From positions 1-5,998 of the forward strand of contig JACRGM010000226.1 in assembly GCA_016212345.1 (NCBI GenBank): a DNA stretch of 5,998 bases. Reading direction: 5' to 3'. The DNA is from Nitrospinota bacterium (GTDB lineage: Bacteria; Nitrospinota; Nitrospinia; SZUA-224). Numbering within the stretch: position 1 is the first letter of the stretch; each line of letters opens with the position of its first letter. This document shows positions 1 to 5,460 of the stretch, in pieces. The notes under the pieces are model-generated. The model had not been told where the DNA came from. It worked only from the letters and a program-made list of their open reading frames with translations, and ran no database searches. The translations under genes were made by a program, and so were the position numbers.

Positions 1-90
1 AAGGCGTACTGAGCGGTACGCCGTCGAGGATTTCGACTGATAACGCCGTGTAATTTGTTATATGGAAATCTATAGCTCAAGGAGGGGATA
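1..90. other. GC-rich hairpin-forming segment before the first gene
   Basis: This stretch contains three successive small inverted repeats: GGCGTAC/GTACGCC (3-9 with 16-22, 6-nt loop), GTCGA/TCGAC (23-27 with 33-37, 5-nt loop) and ATAAC/GTTAT (40-44 with 57-61). The first 50 bases are about 58% G+C, against clearly AT-rich sequence elsewhere. It could be the 3' part of a structured RNA or leader, a terminator-like region without a T tract, or the tail of an upstream gene. Frame 2 is open from the edge to TGA at 38-40 and frame 3 to TAA at 51-53, but neither short peptide is recognisable. Its end holds the Shine-Dalgarno sequence (AAGGAGGGG, 79-87) of the next gene. I could not match it to a known riboswitch, tRNA or tmRNA. 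Confidence 0.4.
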
Positions 91-519
91 ATGGGAAATG
101 AAGATAGGAAAGAAGATGTTGAAGAAGTAGTGGACGCTATTAAAAATGGCCTCACAGAAGCCAATGATATTATTAAGGAGATAGGGAATAAGATGATGGA
201 TTGTGCCAATCTCCTCAGAGTCGAACAGTCATATAGTCTCTTTACTGCTTTTTCAGAGATAATAAAGAACCTCAGCGATTTTATGGAGTTTATCAAAGAA
301 GTAAGAAGAGGGGTGGAACATCTTAACCTCAAAGGATATAATGTGTCAATGGAGCCTCTTTTATATTGGGATAGATCACTTAATCTCTTTAAGGAAACGC
401 TCTCTGCCTTTGAGTCTCAGGATTGGATAACCCTATCTGACCTTATGCAGTATGAGTTACATCCACTTCTTTTAGAGGGAGAAAAGGGTCTGTCTGATCT
501 TAAGGAGAGTCTACAATAG
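91..519 (+). CDS. Small helical protein of unknown function
   Basis: This 142-residue protein has a well-supported start: AAGGAGGGG lies 3 nt upstream of the ATG. I do not recognise its function. It is acidic and soluble-looking, with no signal peptide and no membrane segment. It reads as a bundle of amphipathic helices, roughly residues 5-37, 45-76, 88-110 and 112-140. The most distinctive stretches are the Leu/Phe-rich segment at 50-68 (FTAFSEIIKNLSDF) and the C-terminal segment with LSDLMQYELHPLL (115-127). A helical bundle of this kind suggests a protein-binding adaptor, chaperone or regulator, but that is inference. It is followed by a 73-bp gap and the Uma2-like gene on the same strand, whose own strong ribosome binding site makes functional coupling uncertain. 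It is a normal complete ORF with codon use like its neighbours. Confidence 0.8.
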   Translation: MGNEDRKEDVEEVVDAIKNGLTEANDIIKEIGNKMMDCANLLRVEQSYSLFTAFSEIIKNLSDFMEFIKEVRRGVEHLNLKGYNVSMEPLLYWDRSLNLFKETLSAFESQDWITLSDLMQYELHPLLLEGEKGLSDLKESLQ

Positions 520-524
520 ATATA

Positions 525-544
525 AGCCTATCAAAGCCTATCAA
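525..544. repeat. Two tandem copies of a 10-bp unit
   Basis: The unit AGCCTATCAA occurs twice head to tail, six bases after the stop codon of the first gene. With two copies it is probably a small slippage duplication in untranslated sequence. No function is apparent. Confidence 0.6.
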
Positions 545-592
545 AAATTAAAATAGGGAAAGTTATTTGGGAGAGGTCTCTCTGGAGGAACA

Positions 593-1150
593 ATGGGAGT
601 ATTAACTGATGAGAAAAAAAGATTTAGCTATCAGGATTATCTCAAAACACCTGAGGATAAGAGGTATGAATTAATAGAAGGAGAGCTTGTTATGACACCA
701 TCGCCTGTTCCTTACCATCAGTGGGTAGCTATGAACATTGCCTTTGAGATCAGGGAGTTTGTGAAAAGAAACGATATGGGGAAGGTATTTCTATCCCCCT
801 GCGATGTTTACCTTGATGACGAAAATGTCCTCCAGCCTGATATACTTTTTATCTCTAATGAAAGGATCAATATTATTGGCGAAAAAAATATTCAAGGTGC
901 ACCTGACCTCGTTATAGAAATACTATCAGAAAATACTGCCTACACAGATATGGTTAAAAAAAAGAGACTTTACGCCAGATTTGGAGTAAAGGAATACTGG
1001 ATTGTCGCCACTGGGGAAAAGACGGTGGAGGTATATTCCCTTAAGGGGGGGGCCTTTGTTCTCGAAAGGAGTTATTCAAAGGATTTTATCCTTGAGTCCC
1101 CGCTCCTCGTTGGTCTCAAGATAGGACTCTCGGTGGTTTTTGAGTTTTAA
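593..1150 (+). CDS. Uma2 family endonuclease-like protein (DUF820, PD-(D/E)XK fold)
   Basis: The 185 residues match the usual length and layout of the Uma2/DUF820 family, a PD-(D/E)XK nuclease-fold family that is often multicopy in cyanobacteria and other bacteria and whose role is mostly unproven. Visible family features are the N-terminal YELIEGELVM (25-34), the histidine-bearing helix SPVPYHQWV (37-45), QPDILF with the presumed metal-binding Asp83, PDLVIEIL with Glu109, the SENT...D segment (112-119), a lysine cluster (123-125) and GVKEYWIV (131-138). Many relatives have Asp-Pro after YWIV; here it is Ala-Thr. The start is set by GGAGG at 584-588. The gene contains an 8-A run at 956-963 and an 8-G run at 1045-1052, both slippage-prone. 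It converges on the ATPase gene with only 10 bp between them. Fold assignment is firm; nuclease activity is inferred. Confidence 0.92.
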   Translation: MGVLTDEKKRFSYQDYLKTPEDKRYELIEGELVMTPSPVPYHQWVAMNIAFEIREFVKRNDMGKVFLSPCDVYLDDENVLQPDILFISNERINIIGEKNIQGAPDLVIEILSENTAYTDMVKKKRLYARFGVKEYWIVATGEKTVEVYSLKGGAFVLERSYSKDFILESPLLVGLKIGLSVVFEF

Positions 1151-1160
1151 CTAAATCTTC

Positions 1161-2429
1161 TCAACTTTTAAGATATGATTCAGATGATAGTAGAAATCTC
1201 CACAAAGGTATTATCTCTATCTTTGTCCTGTTTACCTTTATTTCTGTTTCAACATCCTTTGATATCAATAGAACCTTCTCTGTGTTTGGAAATCGATGTA
1301 GGAATAGTTTAATCCCAGAAAATCGTCTATCTGTCCAGTCAAAAGATGATATATATTTAACCTCAATAGGGAGTGGAGAATCAATATTTCCTATAACAAA
1401 ATCAACCTCTCTTTCACTTTCAGCAAAATATCCACAGGGGATGTTTCTTCTTTTTAGTTCCATATAAACGACATTTTCTGCCTTGTTTCCCTCATCAGTA
1501 TCGCCAGTTAAAAGTGTTTTAATCCCAGTATCCCATAGGTAAATCTTTTTCTGAGCATATACCTTTTCTGAATACGATGTTGTCCATTTCTCCATTTGAT
1601 TAACAAGGAAAGCAGATTCAAGATAATTTACATATTCCTTTACAGTATCTACAGATAAGCCAAGAAGCCTGCCAAGTTTGTTAAAACTCGTGCGAGAGCC
1701 TACTGAAGAGGCAATAAGCCTTAAGAGGTCTTTTAAAATAAATCCCTTTTTAATTGGATAAAGTCTAATAAGATCTCTTGCAAGTATATCCTCGAGGAGA
1801 TTGCTCATATATTCAACCGATGGATTTAGCACATTTTCCGGATAACCACCTATCGGTAAATATTCTTCTACCAACTTTTCATATCTATAATCCTCAGATA
1901 AGCTGGGCATAGGACCTTTGAATAAAATAAACTCATCAAAACTAAGTGGATATAATGTTGCGACGATCTGCCTTCCTGTAAGCCTCCCCCTTTGCCTTCT
2001 AATCAAAGATGAGGTAGAACCTGTGCAAAATATCTTAATATTTTCTATATCATAGATAGATTTAAGTTCAATCTCCCATCTGGGACTTTCTTGTACCTCA
2101 TCAAGAAAAAGGAATATCTTTTTTTCACGCTCATGCATAAAGAGTTTCCTCATATTTTTCAAATGTTCTGAGATTGGAATGTTAGATAAAGCAGGATGGT
2201 CAAGGGCAAGATAAAGGATAAATCTTGGAGAGACACCATGTTTGATAAGGTCTTTGATGAATTGTTTAAGTAGGGTTGTTTTACCTGTACGTCTACTACC
2301 GATTATCACCTCAATCTGCCTTCTCTTGAGCAAGGCTGGAAGACTATCCCGATATTTTGTTCTATCTATCCCTGATTCAAAATCCTTTCCTTCCCACCAT
2401 GGATTAAAGGTATAATAAAGTGTGTTCAT
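1161..2429 (-). CDS. AAA_14/DUF4143-type ATPase with C-terminal nuclease-like domain
   Basis: This 422-residue protein has the full architecture of the bacterial and archaeal ATP-binding DUF4143 family. After a typical N-terminus (FNPWWEGKDFE, 8-18) come Walker A GSRRTGKTT (44-52), Walker B IFLFLDEVQE (105-114, Asp110/Glu111) and a sensor-like CTGSTSSLIRR (135-145). A winged-helix-like stretch follows at about 247-275. The C-terminal DUF4143 part carries EVDFVIG (341-347) and PIEVKY (354-359), the Asp and Glu-x-Lys pattern of PD-(D/E)XK folds. It is cytoplasmic. The cellular role of the family is unsettled; such genes are usually solitary, scattered and variable between strains. There is no Shine-Dalgarno sequence before the ATG. 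Instead a promoter sits so close that the mRNA would be nearly leaderless, and a 20-bp inverted repeat begins 3 bp upstream of the start. The family assignment is confident; the biological role is not known. Confidence 0.92.
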   Translation of the reverse strand: MNTLYYTFNPWWEGKDFESGIDRTKYRDSLPALLKRRQIEVIIGSRRTGKTTLLKQFIKDLIKHGVSPRFILYLALDHPALSNIPISEHLKNMRKLFMHEREKKIFLFLDEVQESPRWEIELKSIYDIENIKIFCTGSTSSLIRRQRGRLTGRQIVATLYPLSFDEFILFKGPMPSLSEDYRYEKLVEEYLPIGGYPENVLNPSVEYMSNLLEDILARDLIRLYPIKKGFILKDLLRLIASSVGSRTSFNKLGRLLGLSVDTVKEYVNYLESAFLVNQMEKWTTSYSEKVYAQKKIYLWDTGIKTLLTGDTDEGNKAENVVYMELKRRNIPCGYFAESEREVDFVIGNIDSPLPIEVKYISSFDWTDRRFSGIKLFLHRFPNTEKVLLISKDVETEIKVNRTKIEIIPLWRFLLSSESYLKS

Positions 2430-2431
2430 AC

Positions 2432-2505
2432 CAAAATATTAAGTCAAATCTAAGATAATGTCAAATAATTTCTATTATAATCGAAAGATTTGACTTAATA
2501 TTTTG
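2432..2505. repeat. Perfect 20-bp inverted repeat upstream of the ATPase gene
   Basis: Bases 2432-2451 are the exact reverse complement of 2486-2505, separated by a 34-bp AT-rich spacer. The heptamer GTCAAAT in the left arm (2443-2449) recurs directly in the spacer (2460-2466) and inverted in the right arm (2489-2495). The left arm lies 2-22 bp upstream of the ATPase start codon and covers its -10 element. No target-site duplication flanks it and no second copy occurs at the other end of the ATPase gene, so a transposon end is not supported. An operator for a dimeric regulator, or a cruciform or RNA-hairpin control element, is the simpler reading. Confidence 0.8.
2436..2464 (-). promoter_or_regulatory. 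Sigma-70-type promoter of the ATPase gene, probably leaderless
   Basis: Read on the minus strand, a perfect -35 TTGACA (2464-2459), a 17-bp spacer and a -10 TAATAT (2441-2436, four of six consensus positions) are followed by only 6 nt before the ATG at 2429. The expected transcription start, about 7 nt after the -10, therefore falls on or beside the start codon. This agrees with the absence of a Shine-Dalgarno sequence. The -10 lies inside the left arm of the inverted repeat, so a protein bound there would block transcription. Confidence 0.55.
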
Positions 2506-2575
2506 CCAAAATTCTTTTATATATCTGGGTAATATCTTTTTGTCAAGAAGATTAAAGGGTTTTGAAAAGAGATGT

Positions 2576-2581
2576 TATAAT
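2576..2581 (+). promoter_or_regulatory. Possible -10 element for cobS
   Basis: A perfect TATAAT lies 30 bp before the cobS ATG, a suitable distance for a short leader. The -35 region is poor: TTAAAG at 2552-2557 with an 18-bp spacer matches about three of six positions. No B12-box or other cobalamin riboswitch element is visible between the ATPase gene and cobS. This is a tentative call. Confidence 0.3.
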
Positions 2582-2611
2582 ATTTAGTTATAAGTTAATT
2601 TATGAAGGTAT

Positions 2612-3367
2612 ATGAAGAAATTTTTAAATAACTTTAGCATTGCCCTTCAATTTCTTACGATATTCTGTATCAATAGGGGTGTAGAAATAGATGAGGAGAA
2701 GCTGGGGAAGGTCTCGGCTATCTTTCCCCTAATAGGACTCCTTCTTGGTCTTATACTCTTTATATCTGATAAATTTTTCTCCCTTCTCCTTCCACGGTCT
2801 ATTGTAGATATCCTTCTCTTGTTGTTATTGATAATCGTTACAGGAGGGCTTCATCTAGATGGATACGCTGATACAGTGGATGGTTTTGCTGGAGGGCGTA
2901 GTAAAGAAGAGATCATAAGGATAATGAAGGAAAGTAATATTGGAACATTTGGTGTATGTGGTATTGTTCTTTTACTTATGTTAAAATATTTATTATTAAA
3001 TAATCTCTTGATAGGGATTAAGGGAGCTGTGCTATTAATTATGCCTGTAATAGGAAGATGGGCAATAGTACATCTATCATTTTTATCCGAATATGCTGGT
3101 AATAGTAGGGGTATTGGAGCGCCTTTTACCGATTTTGTTAAGGGGAGGGAGTTCTGGATAGCCACATTCGTGACAGGGATTATCTTGATCTCTTTACTTG
3201 GTATTAAAGGAATAGTAATAATGATATTTGTCTCAGTATTTATCTTTTTATTGAATAGATATTCTTATCGGAAGATAGGAGGAGTGACAGGTGATGTCCT
3301 AGGCGCTGTTAGTGAGATAAGTGAGGTATTGGTTCTTTTGCTGAGTATTATATTCTTTTCGAAATAA
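2612..3367 (+). CDS. cobS: Adenosylcobinamide-GDP ribazoletransferase (cobalamin synthase)
   Basis: CobS joins adenosylcobinamide-GDP to alpha-ribazole (or its 5'-phosphate), closing the nucleotide loop of adenosylcobalamin at the inner membrane. The 251 residues are close to the E. coli length (247). Diagnostic motifs are present: GGLHLDGYADTVDGFAGG (78-95), the acidic, metal-binding hallmark of the family, then RIMKESNIGTFG (103-114), GRWA (148-151) and GGVTGDVLGA (223-232). Several hydrophobic spans (about 35-60, 65-78, 115-134, 138-152, 184-215 and 235-250) fit an integral membrane protein. The start has only a weak GAAGG (2604-2608) at a short 3-nt spacing, but no better in-frame ATG is seen. 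The next gene, 30 bp downstream, is a cobC-like phosphatase, consistent with a two-gene B12 unit. cobU/cobP and cobT are not in the window. Confidence 0.96.
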   Translation: MKKFLNNFSIALQFLTIFCINRGVEIDEEKLGKVSAIFPLIGLLLGLILFISDKFFSLLLPRSIVDILLLLLLIIVTGGLHLDGYADTVDGFAGGRSKEEIIRIMKESNIGTFGVCGIVLLLMLKYLLLNNLLIGIKGAVLLIMPVIGRWAIVHLSFLSEYAGNSRGIGAPFTDFVKGREFWIATFVTGIILISLLGIKGIVIMIFVSVFIFLLNRYSYRKIGGVTGDVLGAVSEISEVLVLLLSIIFFSK

Positions 3368-3397
3368 AGTAAACTCTTTTAAGGGGGGTAAGTTTAT

Positions 3398-4003
3398 ATG
3401 GGTAACAGTTTTACAGGGCTCTATCTAATAAGACATGGGGAAGTGGCTAATGTAGAGGAGGGGGTGTATAATGGACATTTTGATGTTGACTTATCAGATA
3501 AGGGTATAAGACAGATGGAGGAGATGGCAGAGAGGCTTAGCAAGAAAGAGATAAGGGCTATCTATTGTAGTGATCTCAAGAGGACAGTTGGAGGGGCTAA
3601 GATTATAGGGAAAAGGCTTTCACTTTCTCAGATAAAGAGTTTTAAGGATTTACGGGAGTTGAACTACGGACGATGGGAGGGGTTGAGATTCGAGGAGATA
3701 AAGAGGAGATATCCAGAAGAGGTAGAGGCCAGAAATGCCGATTACATCAATTATCGTATTAAGGGTGGAGAAAATTTTATAGAAATGAGTGATAGGGTCA
3801 TTCCCAGAATAGAGGAAATATTAAGAAGTCACCGTGGAGAAGATATTGCACTTGTAGCACATGGTGGTGTAAACAGGGTGATCCTTTGTTGGGCATTAAA
3901 CATGGATATTAGTAATATGTTGCGGATAAAGCAGGATTTTGCCGCCTTTAATATAATAAATTTTTATGATAGTACAGCAGTTGTCGAGTTAATGAATGGA
4001 TAG
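3398..4003 (+). CDS. cobC: Histidine phosphatase, probable alpha-ribazole phosphatase (CobC-like)
   Basis: This is a 201-residue member of the phosphoglycerate mutase-like histidine phosphatase superfamily. The catalytic RHG lies at 12-14, with His13 as the phosphorylated residue. YNGHFDVDLSDKG (24-36), SDLKRT (58-63, Arg62), LRELNYGRWEG (85-95, Glu87) and VAHGG (153-157, His155) complete the active site. LRELNYGRWEGLRFEEI is the pattern seen in CobC-type enzymes. CobC removes phosphate from alpha-ribazole-5'-phosphate (or from adenosylcobalamin-5'-phosphate), the step that adjoins CobS. The position directly after cobS is the main reason for this choice over a generic phosphatase or a phosphoglycerate mutase. 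A strong G-rich ribosome binding site (3381-3389) sits 8 nt before the ATG, between short complementary arms TAAACT and AGTTTA (3370-3375 with 3391-3396). The superfamily is certain; substrate specificity rests on context. Confidence 0.88.
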   Translation: MGNSFTGLYLIRHGEVANVEEGVYNGHFDVDLSDKGIRQMEEMAERLSKKEIRAIYCSDLKRTVGGAKIIGKRLSLSQIKSFKDLRELNYGRWEGLRFEEIKRRYPEEVEARNADYINYRIKGGENFIEMSDRVIPRIEEILRSHRGEDIALVAHGGVNRVILCWALNMDISNMLRIKQDFAAFNIINFYDSTAVVELMNG

Positions 4004-4052
4004 CGTTTAGATGAAGATATGATATTATTATAATAGATGAGATAAATAATTG

Positions 4053-4074
4053 TCTGAATCATAATCTGAATCAT
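4053..4074. repeat. Two copies of a 10-bp motif at 12-bp spacing
   Basis: TCTGAATCAT occurs at 4053-4062 and again at 4065-4074 in the gap between cobC and tolQ. A spacing near one helical turn would suit a tandem regulator site, but two copies upstream of the tolQ promoter are also compatible with a simple duplication. A 9-bp inverted pair, TTTAGATGA/TCATCTAAA (4006-4014 with 4074-4082), brackets the region. Confidence 0.45.
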
Positions 4075-4085
4075 CATCTAAAGGG

Positions 4086-4123
4086 ATGAATGCCCGAATA
4101 GGGCTTGAATATTAAGCCTTCAT
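4086..4123. other. Small compound stem-loop between cobC and tolQ
   Basis: An outer pairing ATGAA/TTCAT (4086-4090 with 4119-4123) encloses two mutually exclusive hairpins: GCCC/GGGC (4092-4095 with 4101-4104) and GGCTT/AAGCC (4102-4106 with 4114-4118). It lies 83 bp past the cobC stop. It might act as a weak terminator for the cob unit, but there is no adjacent T tract, so the call is tentative. Confidence 0.3.
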
Positions 4124-4142
4124 ATATGTGTTAATTTTGTTA

Positions 4143-4171
4143 TTGACAATTACTGGAATATAATTTATAGT
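4143..4171 (+). promoter_or_regulatory. Sigma-70-type promoter of the tol operon, near-leaderless
   Basis: A perfect -35 TTGACA (4143-4148), a 17-bp spacer and a -10 TATAGT (4166-4171, five of six consensus positions) lie 9 nt before the tolQ ATG at 4181. The predicted transcription start, about 7 nt after the -10, would leave a leader of only a few bases. No Shine-Dalgarno sequence precedes this ATG. A TATAAT at 4159-4164 is also present but only 10 bp from the -35, which is too close to pair with it. Confidence 0.65.
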
Positions 4172-4180
4172 ATCAAACCT

Positions 4181-4966
4181 ATGGAAATCATAAAGATCTC
4201 TTTAAATAATCAGATAATAGCCACTATTATAGATAACATTATTAACCGTGGATTTTCAGAAGGTGTGGCTGGGATGATAGCCCATGCAGGCTGGATGGCC
4301 AAATTTGTCCTGATTATCCTTCTTTTTTTTTCGATCGGTTCATGGGCTATCATCATACAGAAGTTTAGGGCCTTGAAAAAGGCTGAGAAAGAGACCAATA
4401 AGTTCTTAAAGATGTTTAAAGAAGGAAAGAGTCTATCAGATATTTATCTCTCTATAAATTCATTCAAGGATAGTCCTGTAGCTACGGTCTTCAGGTCAGG
4501 ATATACTGAGCTTGTAAAACGCCAGAAGGGGAGAAATCTCAAAGAGATAGTAAAAGGTCAATCCCAAAGGATAGAAGGGAATATAGGGAATATTCAGATA
4601 AAGGATATTAATGCGATTGAGGCTATTCTTAAGAGGTCTATATCTAAAGAGATAGCTTTGTTAGAAAAGGCATTAAATTTTCTTGCGACTACAGCAAGTA
4701 CAACGCCATTTATTGGTCTTTTTGGGACTGTATGGGGTGTAATGAATTCCTTTAGGTCTATTGGTGTTATGGGATCGGCAAGCATAGCAGGTGTAGCACC
4801 AGGTATCTCTGAGGCATTGATTGCAACTGCTGCAGGACTATCGGTTGCAATCCCTGCGGTAATGGCCTATAATTATTTCATTAGTCGTATAAAGGCTGTA
4901 AGAATAAAGATAGACGATTTCTCTCAAGAGTTTATCTCAATTATAGAGAAAGACTTTGTTGTGTAA
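4181..4966 (+). CDS. tolQ: TolQ/ExbB/MotA-family proton channel subunit
   Basis: TolQ forms, with TolR, the proton-driven inner-membrane motor that energises TolA for outer-membrane constriction and integrity. The 261-residue protein has three predicted membrane spans, about 38-60, 171-192 and 212-234, with a large cytoplasmic region between the first two. The signature TPFIGLFGTVWGVM (175-188) and EALIATAAGLSVAIPAVMAYN (211-231) are typical of TolQ. Thr183 and Thr216 appear to match the channel threonines of E. coli TolQ. The N-terminus is somewhat longer than the E. coli protein (230 aa). Without a Shine-Dalgarno sequence the first ATG depends on the leaderless reading of the adjacent promoter; ATG at 4274 is a less likely alternative. 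A run of nine T (4323-4331) lies within the first membrane span. tolR and a TolA/TonB-like gene follow, favouring TolQ over ExbB or MotA, though ExbB is not strictly excluded. Confidence 0.92.
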   Translation: MEIIKISLNNQIIATIIDNIINRGFSEGVAGMIAHAGWMAKFVLIILLFFSIGSWAIIIQKFRALKKAEKETNKFLKMFKEGKSLSDIYLSINSFKDSPVATVFRSGYTELVKRQKGRNLKEIVKGQSQRIEGNIGNIQIKDINAIEAILKRSISKEIALLEKALNFLATTASTTPFIGLFGTVWGVMNSFRSIGVMGSASIAGVAPGISEALIATAAGLSVAIPAVMAYNYFISRIKAVRIKIDDFSQEFISIIEKDFVV

Positions 4967-4975
4967 AGGATGTCT

Positions 4976-4995
4976 GTGAAGTGAAGTGAAGTGAA
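4976..4995. repeat. Four tandem copies of GTGAA
   Basis: A 5-bp unit, GTGAA, is repeated exactly four times, followed by a degenerate GTTAA (4996-5000). It lies in the 49-bp gap between the tolQ stop and the tolR start, just upstream of the tolR ribosome binding site (GAGG at 5004-5007). Short tandem repeats of this kind can change copy number by slippage. Here that would not shift a major reading frame but would alter the tolQ-tolR spacing. Confidence 0.8.
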
Positions 4996-5015
4996 GTTAA
5001 AGCGAGGTTATTTTT

Positions 5016-5420
5016 ATGGCAATAAGGAGTAGTAAAACAATCAGGGAGATGTCTGAGATCAATGTTATACCCTTTGTAGATGTGATGTTGGTTCTCCTGG
5101 TAATATTTATGGTAACTACCCCCCTTATGCAACATGGGATTGATATTCAACTACCACGTGAATCTGCAAGAGGTGTTGAATTAAAGGATGCCACAGTGAT
5201 TACCATCACCCAAGATCGGGAGATATATATAGGGGATAAAAGTATATCTCTCAACGAATTGGAGGTAGAATTGAAAGGTCGCTATAAGGGGAGAACAGAT
5301 AAGGAGATCTTTTTAAAGGCAGATAGGGAGATACCTTATGGGTTTGTTGTAAAGGCAATGGCAAGGATAAAAGGGGCAGGGATTGAGAGGTTAGGGATGA
5401 TAACAGAGCCTGTGGAATAG
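5016..5420 (+). CDS. tolR: TolR/ExbD-family biopolymer transport protein
   Basis: TolR is the partner of TolQ: a single-span protein anchored in the inner membrane with a periplasmic domain that binds peptidoglycan. The 134 residues (E. coli TolR 142) begin with a short cytoplasmic tail and SEINVIPFVDVMLVLLVIF (13-31). Asp22 in the membrane span matches the essential proton-carrying Asp23 of E. coli TolR. The periplasmic part ends with the family pattern IFLKADREIPYGFVVKAM and a terminal LGMITEP. The ATG is supported by GAGG (5004-5007) at 8-nt spacing. It follows tolQ by 49 bp and precedes the TolA/TonB-like gene by 40 bp, as in a tol or exb operon. ExbD is the alternative name if the third gene is a TonB. 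Confidence 0.93.
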   Translation: MAIRSSKTIREMSEINVIPFVDVMLVLLVIFMVTTPLMQHGIDIQLPRESARGVELKDATVITITQDREIYIGDKSISLNELEVELKGRYKGRTDKEIFLKADREIPYGFVVKAMARIKGAGIERLGMITEPVE

Positions 5421-5460
5421 GGGAAATAAGAGGTCTTAATAACTAACTTAACTAAATATA

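Noticed and set aside
1..61. tRNA or tmRNA fragment because of the TCGA-containing stem
   Set aside because: The 5-nt loop and flanking bases do not fit a T-arm, and no CCA end or acceptor pairing is seen.
1282..1467. Plus-strand 61-codon open frame
   Set aside because: It is antisense to the C-terminal domain of the ATPase, with no supporting signal.
2432..2505. Inverted repeat as the terminal repeats of a miniature transposable element
   Set aside because: No flanking target duplication and no second copy in the window; position over a promoter fits regulation better.
2490..2520. Plus-strand promoter for cobS using TTGACT (2490-2495) as -35
   Set aside because: No acceptable -10 lies 16-18 bp downstream.
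2851..3165. Minus-strand open frame of 104 codons inside cobS
   Set aside because: It lies wholly within the confidently identified cobS and has no motif or ribosome binding site.
4941..5150. Minus-strand open frame spanning the tolQ-tolR gap
   Set aside because: It overlaps the tolR start and membrane span antisense, and its composition is that expected from reading tolR backwards.
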